Source of the DNA: Naegleria lovaniensis
Lineage: Eukaryota > Heterolobosea > Eutetramitea > Acrasida > Naegleriidae
Direction of reading: 5' to 3'
Assembly (NCBI RefSeq): GCF_003324165.1
Contig: NW_025407851.1
Span: forward strand, 372,001-436,000
DNA: 64,000 nt
Numbering within the stretch: position 1 is the first letter of the stretch; each line of letters starts with the position of its first letter. Positions 1-9,738 of this stretch are shown here, one piece after another. The position numbers and the translations under genes are program-made. Under the pieces are notes generated by a model. That model ran no database searches. It was not told the origin of the DNA and worked only from the letters and a program-made list of their open reading frames with translations.

Positions 1-1419
1 CCCAACAATGAGCAAATTAAGAATTTAATGAAGGAAGTGGAGACTGCCTTGATCAACTCTGGCTTTTCATCATCGGATCAAGATAACATGTCAACAGATC
101 AAGAAGGTCCTATGGGAGCAGATGCAGCATTACCTCTCTTGAAAGTATTCAACGATCCAAATTTATTTGGTAAAATTGAAAATCATCCAGAACTCGCCAA
201 ATATTTACTCGAGAAGGATTATGTGGATGCTCTCAAAGACCTCCAAAGTAATCCACAAAGCTTACAGAAATATATTGCCGATCAAAGAATTATGCAAACC
301 ATGATTTTCTTGATGCAAGTGAATCCCGAAATGGAGGAACGTATGAGAGCTGAGAGAGGAAAGAGAGAAGAAGAAGAACGACAAAGACGAAAGGAAGAGG
401 AACGTAAAAAACAAGAAGAAGAAAAGAAGCGTTTGGAGGAATTAAATCAACAACCAGCCATGATTGAGAAGAATCTCGGAAATGAATATTACAAAAAGAA
501 GGAATTTGACAAGGCTCTGGAACATTATGAGAAAGCCATTCAATTGGATCCAACCAATATGGTTCTCTATTTGAATAAGGCTGCTGTGTATATGGAACAA
601 GGAGATTTTTCGAAATGTATCAAGCAATGTGAAGAGGCTATTGAAGTTGGAAAGACCAATCATGCCGATTTTAAAGAGCTTGCCAAAGGCTATGCTCGAA
701 TTGGTAATGCATATTTTAGACAACAAAACTATACACAAGCTCTTCACTACTATACAGAGTCAATTACAGAGCATAGAAACCCAGAAGTTGTCAAGAAGAA
801 GCAAGAAACTGAAAAGCTTATTAAAAAATTAGAAGAAGAGGCCTACATTAGCCCAGAGATTGCTGCTGAGCACAAGAATAAGGGTAATAACTATTTCAAG
901 GAAAAGAAATTTCCAGAAGCCATGAAGGAATACAATGAAGCCATCAAGCGAAATCCTAAAGATCCAACACTCTACAGTAACAGAGCTGCATGCTATATCA
1001 AATTAGCAGAGTTTGCCTATGCATTGAAAGATGCTGAGAAGGCAATTGAGATGGATCCAAATTTTGTAAAGGCCTACATTAGAAAAGCACAATGTCACAT
1101 GGCCTGTAAGGAATATCATAAGGCCCTCACAACCTATGATCAAGCAAGCAAGATTGACCCAGAAAATGAGGAGGTGAAGAATGGTATGAGTGCTGTCATG
1201 AATGCCATTCAAAATAGTGCTGGTGAGAGAGATGAACAACGAATTCAAAATGCCATGAAGGATCCAGAAATTGCTGGTATTCTTCAAGATCCAGTCATGC
1301 AACAAGTGTTGAGAGATTTCCAAACTGACCCAATGGCTGCACAAAGGCACTTGAGAAATCCTGACATTTACGGCAAAATTCAAAAGTTAATTGCCAGTGG
1401 TATCATTCAAACCAAATAA
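1..1419 (+). CDS. STI1: Sti1/Hop (STIP1) co-chaperone, 5' truncated by window edge
   Basis: Cytosolic adaptor that links Hsp70 and Hsp90 during client transfer. The frame is already open at base 1, upstream of the first ATG at 28, so the usual N-terminal TPR1 domain lies outside the window. In order: a DP1 (STI1) domain (about residues 30-95 from the ATG at 28), a highly charged E/R/K linker, TPR2A (about 145-260), TPR2B (about 280-395) and a C-terminal DP2 domain with the DPE-xxxxLQDP pattern ending in an isoleucine-rich tail. TPR2A keeps the GN-x-x-Y-K carboxylate-clamp start (GNEYYKKKEF) and TPR2B has GNNYFKEKKF. No intron is visible in this part. The domain order matches Sti1/Hop and not the shorter Hip or CHIP proteins. 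Identity is confident; only the 5' end is missing. Confidence 0.93.
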   Translation, partial: PNNEQIKNLMKEVETALINSGFSSSDQDNMSTDQEGPMGADAALPLLKVFNDPNLFGKIENHPELAKYLLEKDYVDALKDLQSNPQSLQKYIADQRIMQTMIFLMQVNPEMEERMRAERGKREEEERQRRKEEERKKQEEEKKRLEELNQQPAMIEKNLGNEYYKKKEFDKALEHYEKAIQLDPTNMVLYLNKAAVYMEQGDFSKCIKQCEEAIEVGKTNHADFKELAKGYARIGNAYFRQQNYTQALHYYTESITEHRNPEVVKKKQETEKLIKKLEEEAYISPEIAAEHKNKGNNYFKEKKFPEAMKEYNEAIKRNPKDPTLYSNRAACYIKLAEFAYALKDAEKAIEMDPNFVKAYIRKAQCHMACKEYHKALTTYDQASKIDPENEEVKNGMSAVMNAIQNSAGERDEQRIQNAMKDPEIAGILQDPVMQQVLRDFQTDPMAAQRHLRNPDIYGKIQKLIASGIIQTK

Positions 1420-1559
1420 AGTGACCAATTTAAATTATTATTTTACATCAATAACCATTGGGAGACCAAAGAGGGTGTACCTTAATTCATGTCATGAGCC
1501 TTTCACATTACAATCCATCTTTGCAACTTCCAAACATATTATAATGAACCAAATTTCTC

Positions 1560-3056
1560 ATGGGTCGCTCTTTGCTGTTGATGGATGAAAACGAGAGAAA
1601 AATGCCGCAAGCTTCATCTTCTTCTTCCACAATTCAAGTTGTTCAACCCAAGCAAGCGTTTGTGGCCATTCATGATGAAAATTTACTTTCCGAGCTTTCT
1701 TCATCCCCTTCTTCTTCAACAACGAATGGTACTCATTCGGAACCATCCAACAACAAGTTATTAGAAAAGGTGAATGTATGTGTTCATTCAATTGTTATTA
1801 ATCATCATGATTGAGACTCGTATTTCTTCTTTGATGATTTCATCTATGAATGTTTATATTCATATTCTTACACATTTAATGATCATGTATACCCGATGAT
1901 TTTGGAAATTTCAGAAAGTAGACCCTCATTATGTTCCTCATTTACAAAACCACCAGACCAAACAACATCATCAAAAACATCTTTCCGATGAGCATACAGA
2001 GACTCATCCACTCGGGGTAGCTACCTATTATACTCCTCAAATAATAACCGATGAGGATGATGAAGAAGATGAAGAAGAAGAAGCAATGTTAAGCCAGCAC
2101 CACCATGATGTTGAAAATGGTGTGGTGGTGTCCTCACCGCGATATCAAACACAAGAAATTGACAATTTTCATCAAGAACGAAAGAAATTCATCACACGAA
2201 AATTGTTTGAAAACTTTTCATTACGAGATTTAATTGTAAAATGGAGATATTCAATTATTTATTCTTTGTATTTATTAATTATGAGTGGATTGGCAGCATT
2301 TTTGTTTGCATGGGCTATTTATAAGAGAGGAAAGTAAGTGCGTTTAAGAAATTGTTCCATGAAATTGAATGCTAATATTATTGTGGTGACAATTTTTTAA
2401 AATCATGAATGTTCGAATACATGATTTATTGGGAAAAAAGAATTGAGGAAATTTGGTTTTTAGCTCTGGAAGGGTTTTGTACATTCGCTATTGTATATGA
2501 ATGCTTTTTGAGTATATTCCTTTATCGAAGACATTGGGTATGTTTTTTTATTGTGCGAGTTTACATGCCATTTTGTTACATACACACAAACAATGAATTG
2601 ATTCCCATACACAGTACAAGAGAATCATTGTGTGGTGCAATATTTTTGTTTCCCTGGCTGCCATAGTCATCTTTTCGTTATTACTTTATTGTTTTATTGA
2701 AAATCAGGAAAATTACTTTTGGAGCAATGTTGCATTTGCTGAGGAAGTTCTCATTGGTTTTCATTGCACTGTCAATGCTCTCAGAATTTTTATTTATATT
2801 TTGCAGTACGTAGTAGTTTTCGTCGTTGGTGTCATTCCAAACAATCAACTAACCAACAATCAAATTTGTAATTACAAATTTAACAAATTGTATTTGCAGA
2901 ATTCGACGAGGCAGAACAATCATGACCAATAATCCAATCTTTCTTGACACCAGTACTCCAACAACAACTGGCCAAAATGAAACAAATGAAGAAGGTCAAT
3001 CTACAGAGCCCCAACCAACACAGTACTCTTATGGAACAGTTTCTAATGCAAATTAG
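1560..3056 (+). CDS. Unknown multi-pass membrane protein, five exons
   Basis: Not a family I recognise. Proposed exons are 1560-1769, 1915-2333, 2441-2537, 2615-2805 and 2900-3056, joining in frame to 357 residues. Donors are GTGAAT, GTAAGT, GTATGT and GTACGT; three acceptors end in CAG, and the one at 2439-2440 (AAG, weak pyrimidine tract) is the least certain. The first about 170 residues are soluble, rich in Ser, His and acidic residues. Then come hydrophobic segments in exon 2 (after KWRYSIIYSLYLL), exon 3 (FLALEGFCTFAIVYECF), exon 4 (FVSLAAIVIFSLLLYCF) and a shorter one before the last intron. The tail is T/Q/N-rich. The layout suggests a four-pass protein with both ends in the cytosol; that is inference. 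No motif points to a transport or enzyme function. Confidence 0.7.
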
Positions 3057-3216
3057 ACAATATTTCCAATTGACTGAATCATGAATTCATAGTCATGGAA
3101 AAAAACAACAACATTTGTAAAAACAGCACACAACATCAAGTTTTTGAGAAAGTTGATTTATAAATTTTACAAATTAGCAATTAACTGTTATTCAAACGTA
3201 TTTGTGCCAAATGGAA

Positions 3217-5122
3217 TCATTGTTGATTTCCTTCAACAGGTTCACTCGATGAGTATCCAATGTCTAACCTTGCAAGCACATCCTCCAAATCCTTTTCGTT
3301 CTTTGTCTTTTCTCTACAACAAATAAGTGCAAGGAAGAAGCCAATTCCACAGCATGCCAAATAAGCATAAATCATGGCAAAGTAGAACCATTGAATATAT
3401 CTCAAGTTTGTGATAGCTCCACTGAAAATAATATCCATAGCTGTAGACCTAGAATATGAATTGAATGCTCTCTGAGAAAATTGGTTAATAACTACAGATG
3501 AAAGTAAAATCAATCCCGTGTTGAACATTAGAGAATTCATCATGGTGTCACCCTTCTTCATTGGGTGAATGGCAAACAATGGAATTCTGCTCGTAATGCT
3601 TGCATTTCCAGCCAAAACGGTAAATACAAGATAAACAGTGAATACCCAGAAAAGAAGTCCTCCAAGAATTGGGAATCCAACTGTCAAATCGTCCAACCAA
3701 TTGAAAACTACATTGAGCATACCATTTGGTGGATCAATAATTGCCCAATAAACAATCAAGTGAATGATCCATGCAAGAGAGATCAAACAACACACAATTC
3801 CGAGAATGAGATAGAGAATTGGTAAAATGACAGAACCTCCAGCAGAGAAGAAGCTCGTGTGGATAATCTTCCATTCTTCTTCAAGTTTGTAGGCTGCCAT
3901 TTTGAAATCATTCAAGACACGTCGATCCTTGAGAGCAATTTTTCCTTCGTCTTGTGCCTCTTGCAACTTGGTTCCAATCTCAATCATTTTCTTGGATTGT
4001 CTCATGAGTTTTGCTTTAGCCTCAATAAACTCGCTACTTCGAATTCTCTTTGGTTTAAAGATGAAAGCCTTAATGAGTGTAACAGGTAATGCAGTCATAC
4101 CACATCCACTGCAAATAATGAAAACAAAGTAACCCAAGAAGAGAATGACAGCAATAACATAAATCACAATGGAGACAAAGATTGATAATATTCTTTCATC
4201 AGCCTGTTCATGTAGGTCATTAATTTGTGATCAGGCAGCGCAATCGTCATGAACATATACCCATTTCATATGAATTCAATCCTCAAAAACCAATTTCAAC
4301 AACAAGAACTTACATATGCTGGTGTTGCTTGGAGTAAGGCATCTCTTAATGTAGGTGAGGAAACTGCTTGAGTGTATTGCATGAATGGAATATCGGCCCA
4401 ACCAAAGAAGAAGTATGTAACTGCAGTAAGGATGGTTACGAATAAAAAGGAAACAATCGTAGCACATGTTCCCCACTTGATTTGATGCAAGAAGCTGTTG
4501 GAGTATTGTTCATGATAAAATCGTAATTTCCATAATATTTGAATTGTGGGTAGTTCATGAAAATGTAATAATAAGTACATAATGAATCAGGCAATTATAT
4601 CAGTAATAATAATATTATTTCAAAACATCCATGAGAAATTTTCATTATGGCAGTTTGCATCGGCATGAGAATGTTGATGTTTCAAAATAATAATAATCAG
4701 TACAGTAGTAGCAGTAGATTGAAATTGGTTCACAAATTCTGTGTTCTCTCATTCACAAAATGATATACCTACCTCTTTTCTGGGTCTTCGGATTCATAAT
4801 AAAAGATGAAGAATGGAATCACCAAGACCACGAACAATGCAACAAATCCGTAAAAGACTTGCCATGTGACTTGGAAGGCAAAGCCCAGTCCTCCGTCCAG
4901 TTTCGTGTTTGCTACATCCAACGGAAGTAAAAACACGGAACACACAGCAAGAGCAAACGCAAATATCACCACAAGTTTTGGACACCAAGCCTTTCCTCTA
5001 TCATCACTGCTCATAAAATAGCAAAGATAAACAATTGCTGAAACAATACTGAAAACTCCTCCTAACACACCGAATATTATCAAAATGATACCAAATGCCG
5101 AAAGATCACCATAACCATTCAT
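3217..5122 (-). CDS. LMBR1-family (LIMR-type) nine-pass-like membrane protein
   Basis: Three exons on the minus strand: 5122-4773, 4494-4314 and 4203-3217, joining in frame to 505 residues, close to the usual size of LMBRD1-like proteins. Exon 1 has an N-terminal segment starting MNGYG followed by two hydrophobic helices, and carries the family-typical LLPLDVAN stretch after helix 2. Many further hydrophobic segments follow, with a basic, coiled-coil-prone cytosolic loop (KLMRQSKKMIEIGTKLQEA) in the middle. Donors are GTAGGT and GTAAGT; the intron 2 acceptor is CAG before GCTGATGAA. LMBR1 proteins include lysosomal cobalamin exporter partners (LMBRD1) and lipocalin receptors (LIMR); which applies here cannot be told from sequence alone. 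The reading frame is open upstream to 5254, but the first good ATG in context is at 5122. Confidence 0.82.
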
Positions 5123-5424
5123 TGTGTGTTGTTGTTGAATGTGATGGAGGTGGAAATTGTTGTTGTTTTGAAGAAGATATTTTTTTGATTCTACGGTGCG
5201 ATGGCTGAAAAGGAAGACTCTCGTTTGGAATGGAAGAAGAAAGAACAATATCAATTTGTTGGATTCAAGATCGTTCGGGAGTTCAAGAAAGACAGTTGCA
5301 TTCGTTTGAACGAATTAGATCCATCTACGCTCAAAAAATTAGTTACTATTAAGTGATCCGATAACAAAACATCATGGTGTTTATACAAGGTTTTTGATTT
5401 TATTGGGAAATTTTCGTAGACGAT

Positions 5425-5680
5425 TTAGTGTTTCTTCTCGAGATCTTCCAAAATCAACTTTCTGAAGAACAATGATTGAGCAGCCAAAATCACTCTGTGT
5501 CCGTGAGTGGTCTTTTCTTCGTGTCCTTGAACGTCTTGTTGTGTTTCGGTTTTCTATACGATGATGATTTGTGTATTGTAATTCAACAAGGATGATGGAA
5601 CGGGCGATATCAATAGATGACAGGCTTTGTTGGGGAACTGATCACAATTAAAAGAGAATACTTACTGGAGCGTCAGACAT
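5425..5680 (-). CDS. 47-residue spliced microprotein resembling part of a BTB domain
   Basis: Exon 1 (5680-5666) is only 15 nt and encodes MSDAP before a perfect GTAAGT donor. A 112-nt intron ends in TATAG at 5554, and exon 2 (5553-5425) gives 42 more residues and TAA. The join is phase 0. The product is hydrophilic apart from GHRVILAAQSLFFRKLI, which looks like the beta-3/alpha-2 segment of BTB/POZ domains (H-x-x-VLAARSPYFRxML). A complete BTB fold needs about 100 residues, so this would be only a fragment. It could be a dominant-negative-type small partner, a relic, or chance similarity. The splice signals and clean junction argue for a real transcript; the function is unknown. Confidence 0.5.
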
Positions 5681-6427
5681 TTTGTGTGGGAATATTTTTT
5701 TGTGGGTGATGATGTGTTCCATGGCGGCTCATGGGTTATTATTGGGATGCTTTTCGTTTTTGAAGATTATGGCGGCGCATCCGACGTTGAAGCGCACTAA
5801 AAACCTGTCAGATATTCGTCAAGTCAAAAATGAAAAAGAAAGCATAAAAAAATTTATTCGTTGAATGTCATGCAGTAGAATTGGTAATAGTTCTGGTTTA
5901 GGGTGCTAGCAAGGATCTGTCTTCCGTGAGCTGTTCGTTGGCACGCTGTTGTTTTACAAGCTTAAGCTGAAGCGAATAATGGTGTAACGTCCTATGGCCT
6001 CTATATTTCGTTTCAGTTTGTCTGTTGTTGCAGTAAGAACCCAAGTTGCTTCGGTTCTTCAAACCCTTGCAAACCAATCAGGAAGAGACTCACTCATTTT
6101 ATTTTTGATTCCTTTGGGGTTCACTCAAATCAGCTGACGTGGGATTGACGAATATCTGACAGGTTTCTAGTACCAATTGCGCCGCCATAATGTCGTTGTC
6201 CAATGAAAAACCGTGCAAGTTCTTTTGGCATTCCTGCTCTTCTTTGAAATTGCTGTGCATAATGGTTCACTGGTAAAAAAGAGAGTAACCTTTACTAATG
6301 AATTGAGGCGTTACTCGTCAGCGACTAGTGGCCATAAACAATGTTCAAGTTGAAAATAATTGACAAAAGTATTATGAAGTTTATCAAAGTCAGGTTTTAA
6401 ATAATAATTAAAAGGTGATTTACAAAA
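5681..6427. other. Intergenic stretch without a supported gene
   Basis: About 750 bp between the 5' end of the microprotein gene and the 3' end of the acylase gene. Stop codons interrupt all frames at short intervals; the longest ATG-containing frame (from 5682) has no coding look. I see no tRNA-like arms and no strong repeats. It presumably holds the promoter of the minus-strand microprotein gene and the 3' UTR of the acylase gene. Confidence 0.6.
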
Positions 6428-9427
6428 TTATTGAGAATCAAGAGTGAGGGTGTGTGCGACAGGGTAGTCAACAGATTTCATGTCCAAATATTTACCATTT
6501 GGATCCGCCCACATATCCAACAAGTTGGTGTAGAGTGGTGATAAAAAGTTGCCTGATTGGCCCATTGGAATGATAAAGCTTGCTTGATTACCTCGCCAAT
6601 CAATAACTTGTCGATATGAAACTCCAAAGACGGTATTGAGAGCTGGATACTTGGTTTCTCCAACGTTCACTGTTGATGATCCTCCAACAATCATTTTGCT
6701 ACCTCCGGCAAGACATTTCAAGATAGTGTTATCCAGAACAAGGTTAGGGAATTGAGCTTCGTGGATATCACTTCCCCAGGTTGGAACAGATCCATAAGTT
6801 CCCTCCAATTCATTAATGGCCTGCTCATAGCTTGCAATAGCAAACAACATACACGTTGTGTTGTGATAGGCCATACAAGCACTGTCTCCCTTGGTTAAAG
6901 CATTGTAAAGATATGGACCAAAGGACCATCTATTCACAGTCTCAACCTTTGTAAGATTACCCATAATCTTGACCCACATTTCAAAAATGGAAGCCTCTTG
7001 AGAATACAACACCTCGTCACCATTCCATTTCACAATTCGTTGTCTCCACTTTTCATGGTCATCTGACAAGTTTTTATACTTTGGAATGTCGTCAAAAACA
7101 AATTTGAATTGATCAAAGAGCGGTGAGTGTACATCGTGTTGCATTTGCTTGACAAAATCAAAGTCAATCTTTTGTGCCTTAGACTTGGCAGTTTCAATCA
7201 TGGATACAATTCGACCCGATCGATACAATCCAAGCCAATCTTGAGTAATGCTGTAAGCATAACCAATGGGTGCCACTCGATTGTTGGCTGAGGCAACATA
7301 ACCCTTCTTTGGATTGAAAACAATAGGCTTCTTGTTATCAGGAATAAAGCCCAACCAATCGTAGGTACCATCTCCCAAAACTGGATATCGACCATTGTGA
7401 CCTTGTTTTCTGATTGGAACCAAGCCAGACAAGTAGTATCCAATATTACCTTGCTTGTCAGCATAGACAAAGTTTTGTGCAGAAACAATAAAGTATGAGA
7501 CGGCATCGAGGAATGAGCTCCAGTCCTTGGCTTGTCTATTCAACTTGAGGAAAGTAACTGCAGTGGTGTCATTGGCATAGGTGTTCAATGATTTCAAAGA
7601 CAAGGTATAATTACCATCGACTTCAAAATGCTCGTTAATGACTGGTCCATAGACAGTCTCTTTCACAGCAACATATTGATCAGGAGCATTCTTGACCTTG
7701 ATCGTTTCATTTCTGACAGTATATTGTTTGACTTCACCATTGTAAATGTAGCCCTTTCCATCAGTAGAATCTTTCATGACATAAACATCTTGTGTGTCGG
7801 CAAGAGCAGTAGTCACACCCCATGAAATAAAGTCATTCTTTCCAACAACGACACCAGGAGTACCAATGAAGGTAGATCCAATCGCCGTATGAGTTGGACC
7901 TTCCAAATGAATCAAATACCAAACACTTGGTGCAGAGAGAGACAAGTGAGGATCGTTGGCCAAAATGGAACCATTGTTATAGGTAATAGAGCTACCTAAA
8001 ACCCAATTGTTGGATGCCTTGTGATACATGAGATCTGGTGAAATCATGGATCTGAGAGAGGATTGAACAGCTTGTCGGCCCCATTCACCTGATTTCTCCA
8101 ATTTTTGGAACATTTCTTCCATGACAGACATGGTCAAGTTGTGAATTTTTGGTGGAATAAAAGCAGCAGAATCATCTTGTTGATCCTTTTCAATTTGCTC
8201 TCTTTCAGCCATAGTCATATTCTCCAAATTCATTTCCTCATCATTCAAAATTGTTGGCATATCGGATGGGTAATATGGAACGAGCTCATTAATTCTCTCC
8301 TTAGTAATACCACGTTGCATCATTTTGAATCTCCATACTTCCTTGTCCATATTATCAGAGAGTCCATAGGCAACAAACTTCATGTAGGCAAGAACATCCA
8401 AAGGTTCCCATGCCACTGGTTTGGTTCCCAACAAGACAAATTCAGGTTGAAGAGGAGGATTTGAATTGAAATAAGCATTGATACCATCACAATAGGCTTG
8501 AATGAATGAGAGAGACTCGGCATCAATATTGGGTAAAACATTCTTTGCATTCTCATAGAACGCCATGGTACGGAACCACTTGTCGACAGGAACAGCATCC
8601 ACTCCGGCAACTTCTGCCAAAATACCTCTCGCCAATCGACGATTGAATTCCAATTGCCACATACGATCCTGAGCCACTGCAACACCCTGTGCAAAATAGA
8701 GATCATAGTCATGCGAAGCCTTGATATGCACCACTCCGGTCTGTTCTCGCAAAATAGTCGGTGCTGTAGAGCCACGAGGTTTGAAATTAGGTAATCGGAG
8801 AGAACCATTGTAGAGAGGATAGGTGTTTTGTTGCAAAGGAACAATCACGACAGTAAAAACAATCAATACAATAAAGCACAACACGGCAATGATATTGGCA
8901 GATATTTTCAAAAAGGCTACCACAAATTTGGAGAATTTGCTTTCTTCTTCCTCTTCTTCTTCATCATCATCTTCGTCATCATCATCCTCAAATTCTTCCT
9001 CTTCATTTGCTCCTTGTCTAGAGTCGATGCCACCAGAGTAGGCATTATATTGATTCAACTCGGATGAACATAGAGCAGCAGCCAGGGCAGCAAAACCCTT
9101 CTTGCCTGATTGTCGGGCCCTAGTTTTAAAGAACTTGTAAATATTATAGAGGTGATAAACGCAAAAGAAGAAGGTAGCTCCTTCCAATAACAACATAAAT
9201 ATAAACTCTGCAAACCCACATTGGAATAATAGATGTGAGTGAAGAACACCAACAACAACACAACAAGCAAAACTCAATACTAGAATTATTGACAAAATAA
9301 TTGCTCCCACTATATTCACGTTCTTGTTACGGGCAATCTTTTGAAAGATGGAAATTGGTGGTTGTGTGGACGCAACACCCTCTATTCCATTTGTGATGCC
9401 TTCGGCATGGGTGCCATACGAAGACAT
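6428..9427 (-). CDS. Membrane-anchored penicillin-acylase family Ntn hydrolase
   Basis: 999 residues, single exon. The family (peptidase S45) cleaves amide bonds of N-acyl compounds after self-processing into two chains. Expected signatures are visible: SNNW with the candidate nucleophile Ser at about residue 472 (reading KASNNWVLGS), the oxyanion/Asn region KNDFISWGVTTALADTQD, and the C-terminal GQSGNFLSPLY block. Unusual for the family, a membrane module precedes the enzyme: helices at about residues 38-62 and 66-98, a strongly acidic Asp/Glu linker (about 142-165) and another helix at about 172-198. The catalytic part thus probably faces a lumen or the cell exterior, and several N-x-S/T sites there fit this. 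The residue before the nucleophile is Ala, where Gly is common. The real substrate is unknown; acyl-homoserine lactones, beta-lactams or N-acyl amino compounds are possibilities. Confidence 0.9.
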   Translation of the reverse strand: MSSYGTHAEGITNGIEGVASTQPPISIFQKIARNKNVNIVGAIILSIILVLSFACCVVVGVLHSHLLFQCGFAEFIFMLLLEGATFFFCVYHLYNIYKFFKTRARQSGKKGFAALAAALCSSELNQYNAYSGGIDSRQGANEEEEFEDDDDEDDDEEEEEEESKFSKFVVAFLKISANIIAVLCFIVLIVFTVVIVPLQQNTYPLYNGSLRLPNFKPRGSTAPTILREQTGVVHIKASHDYDLYFAQGVAVAQDRMWQLEFNRRLARGILAEVAGVDAVPVDKWFRTMAFYENAKNVLPNIDAESLSFIQAYCDGINAYFNSNPPLQPEFVLLGTKPVAWEPLDVLAYMKFVAYGLSDNMDKEVWRFKMMQRGITKERINELVPYYPSDMPTILNDEEMNLENMTMAEREQIEKDQQDDSAAFIPPKIHNLTMSVMEEMFQKLEKSGEWGRQAVQSSLRSMISPDLMYHKASNNWVLGSSITYNNGSILANDPHLSLSAPSVWYLIHLEGPTHTAIGSTFIGTPGVVVGKNDFISWGVTTALADTQDVYVMKDSTDGKGYIYNGEVKQYTVRNETIKVKNAPDQYVAVKETVYGPVINEHFEVDGNYTLSLKSLNTYANDTTAVTFLKLNRQAKDWSSFLDAVSYFIVSAQNFVYADKQGNIGYYLSGLVPIRKQGHNGRYPVLGDGTYDWLGFIPDNKKPIVFNPKKGYVASANNRVAPIGYAYSITQDWLGLYRSGRIVSMIETAKSKAQKIDFDFVKQMQHDVHSPLFDQFKFVFDDIPKYKNLSDDHEKWRQRIVKWNGDEVLYSQEASIFEMWVKIMGNLTKVETVNRWSFGPYLYNALTKGDSACMAYHNTTCMLFAIASYEQAINELEGTYGSVPTWGSDIHEAQFPNLVLDNTILKCLAGGSKMIVGGSSTVNVGETKYPALNTVFGVSYRQVIDWRGNQASFIIPMGQSGNFLSPLYTNLLDMWADPNGKYLDMKSVDYPVAHTLTLDSQ

Positions 9428-9738
9428 TGTGTGATGATTATTTTTTCGTTCTTCAAAAAATCTCTTTCAATTTTCACAATCGATTTTTGATGATTTTTAC
9501 AAAATACAGAGGTGACAAATGCACACAACACTCCCTTCAAGTTGACACTCTCAATTTTCAAAAGTTGCATAGATCTTTGTAATAGCAATATTTATTTATG
9601 AAAAAGCTGATCAATTGTTACGCTGTTTCGTTGCACAATCGGAGAACAAATATTAGAGGCCGAGAATTTCGAAGAAGTTTCCAATGGTGATTTCTTTGAA
9701 AAATGATTACGACGGAGTCCAATAATCTTCCTACGCCC
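9428..9738. other. Intergenic, 5' flank of the acylase gene
   Basis: 311 bp holding the upstream region of the acylase gene and the 3' end region of the neighbouring LRR gene. A minus-strand frame reaches 9588 but overlaps the acylase start and shows no coding character. AT-rich stretch near 9590 (ATATTTATTTATG). No RNA gene or repeat seen. Confidence 0.5.

Noticed and set aside
1003-1383. Minus-strand 126-codon frame within the Sti1 gene
   Set aside because: Antisense shadow of TPR2B/DP2 coding sequence; no start context or domain.
8823-9067. Plus-strand open frames full of Ser or Phe/Ile (two frames)
   Set aside because: They are the antisense reading of the acidic GAA/GAT-rich linker of the acylase gene.
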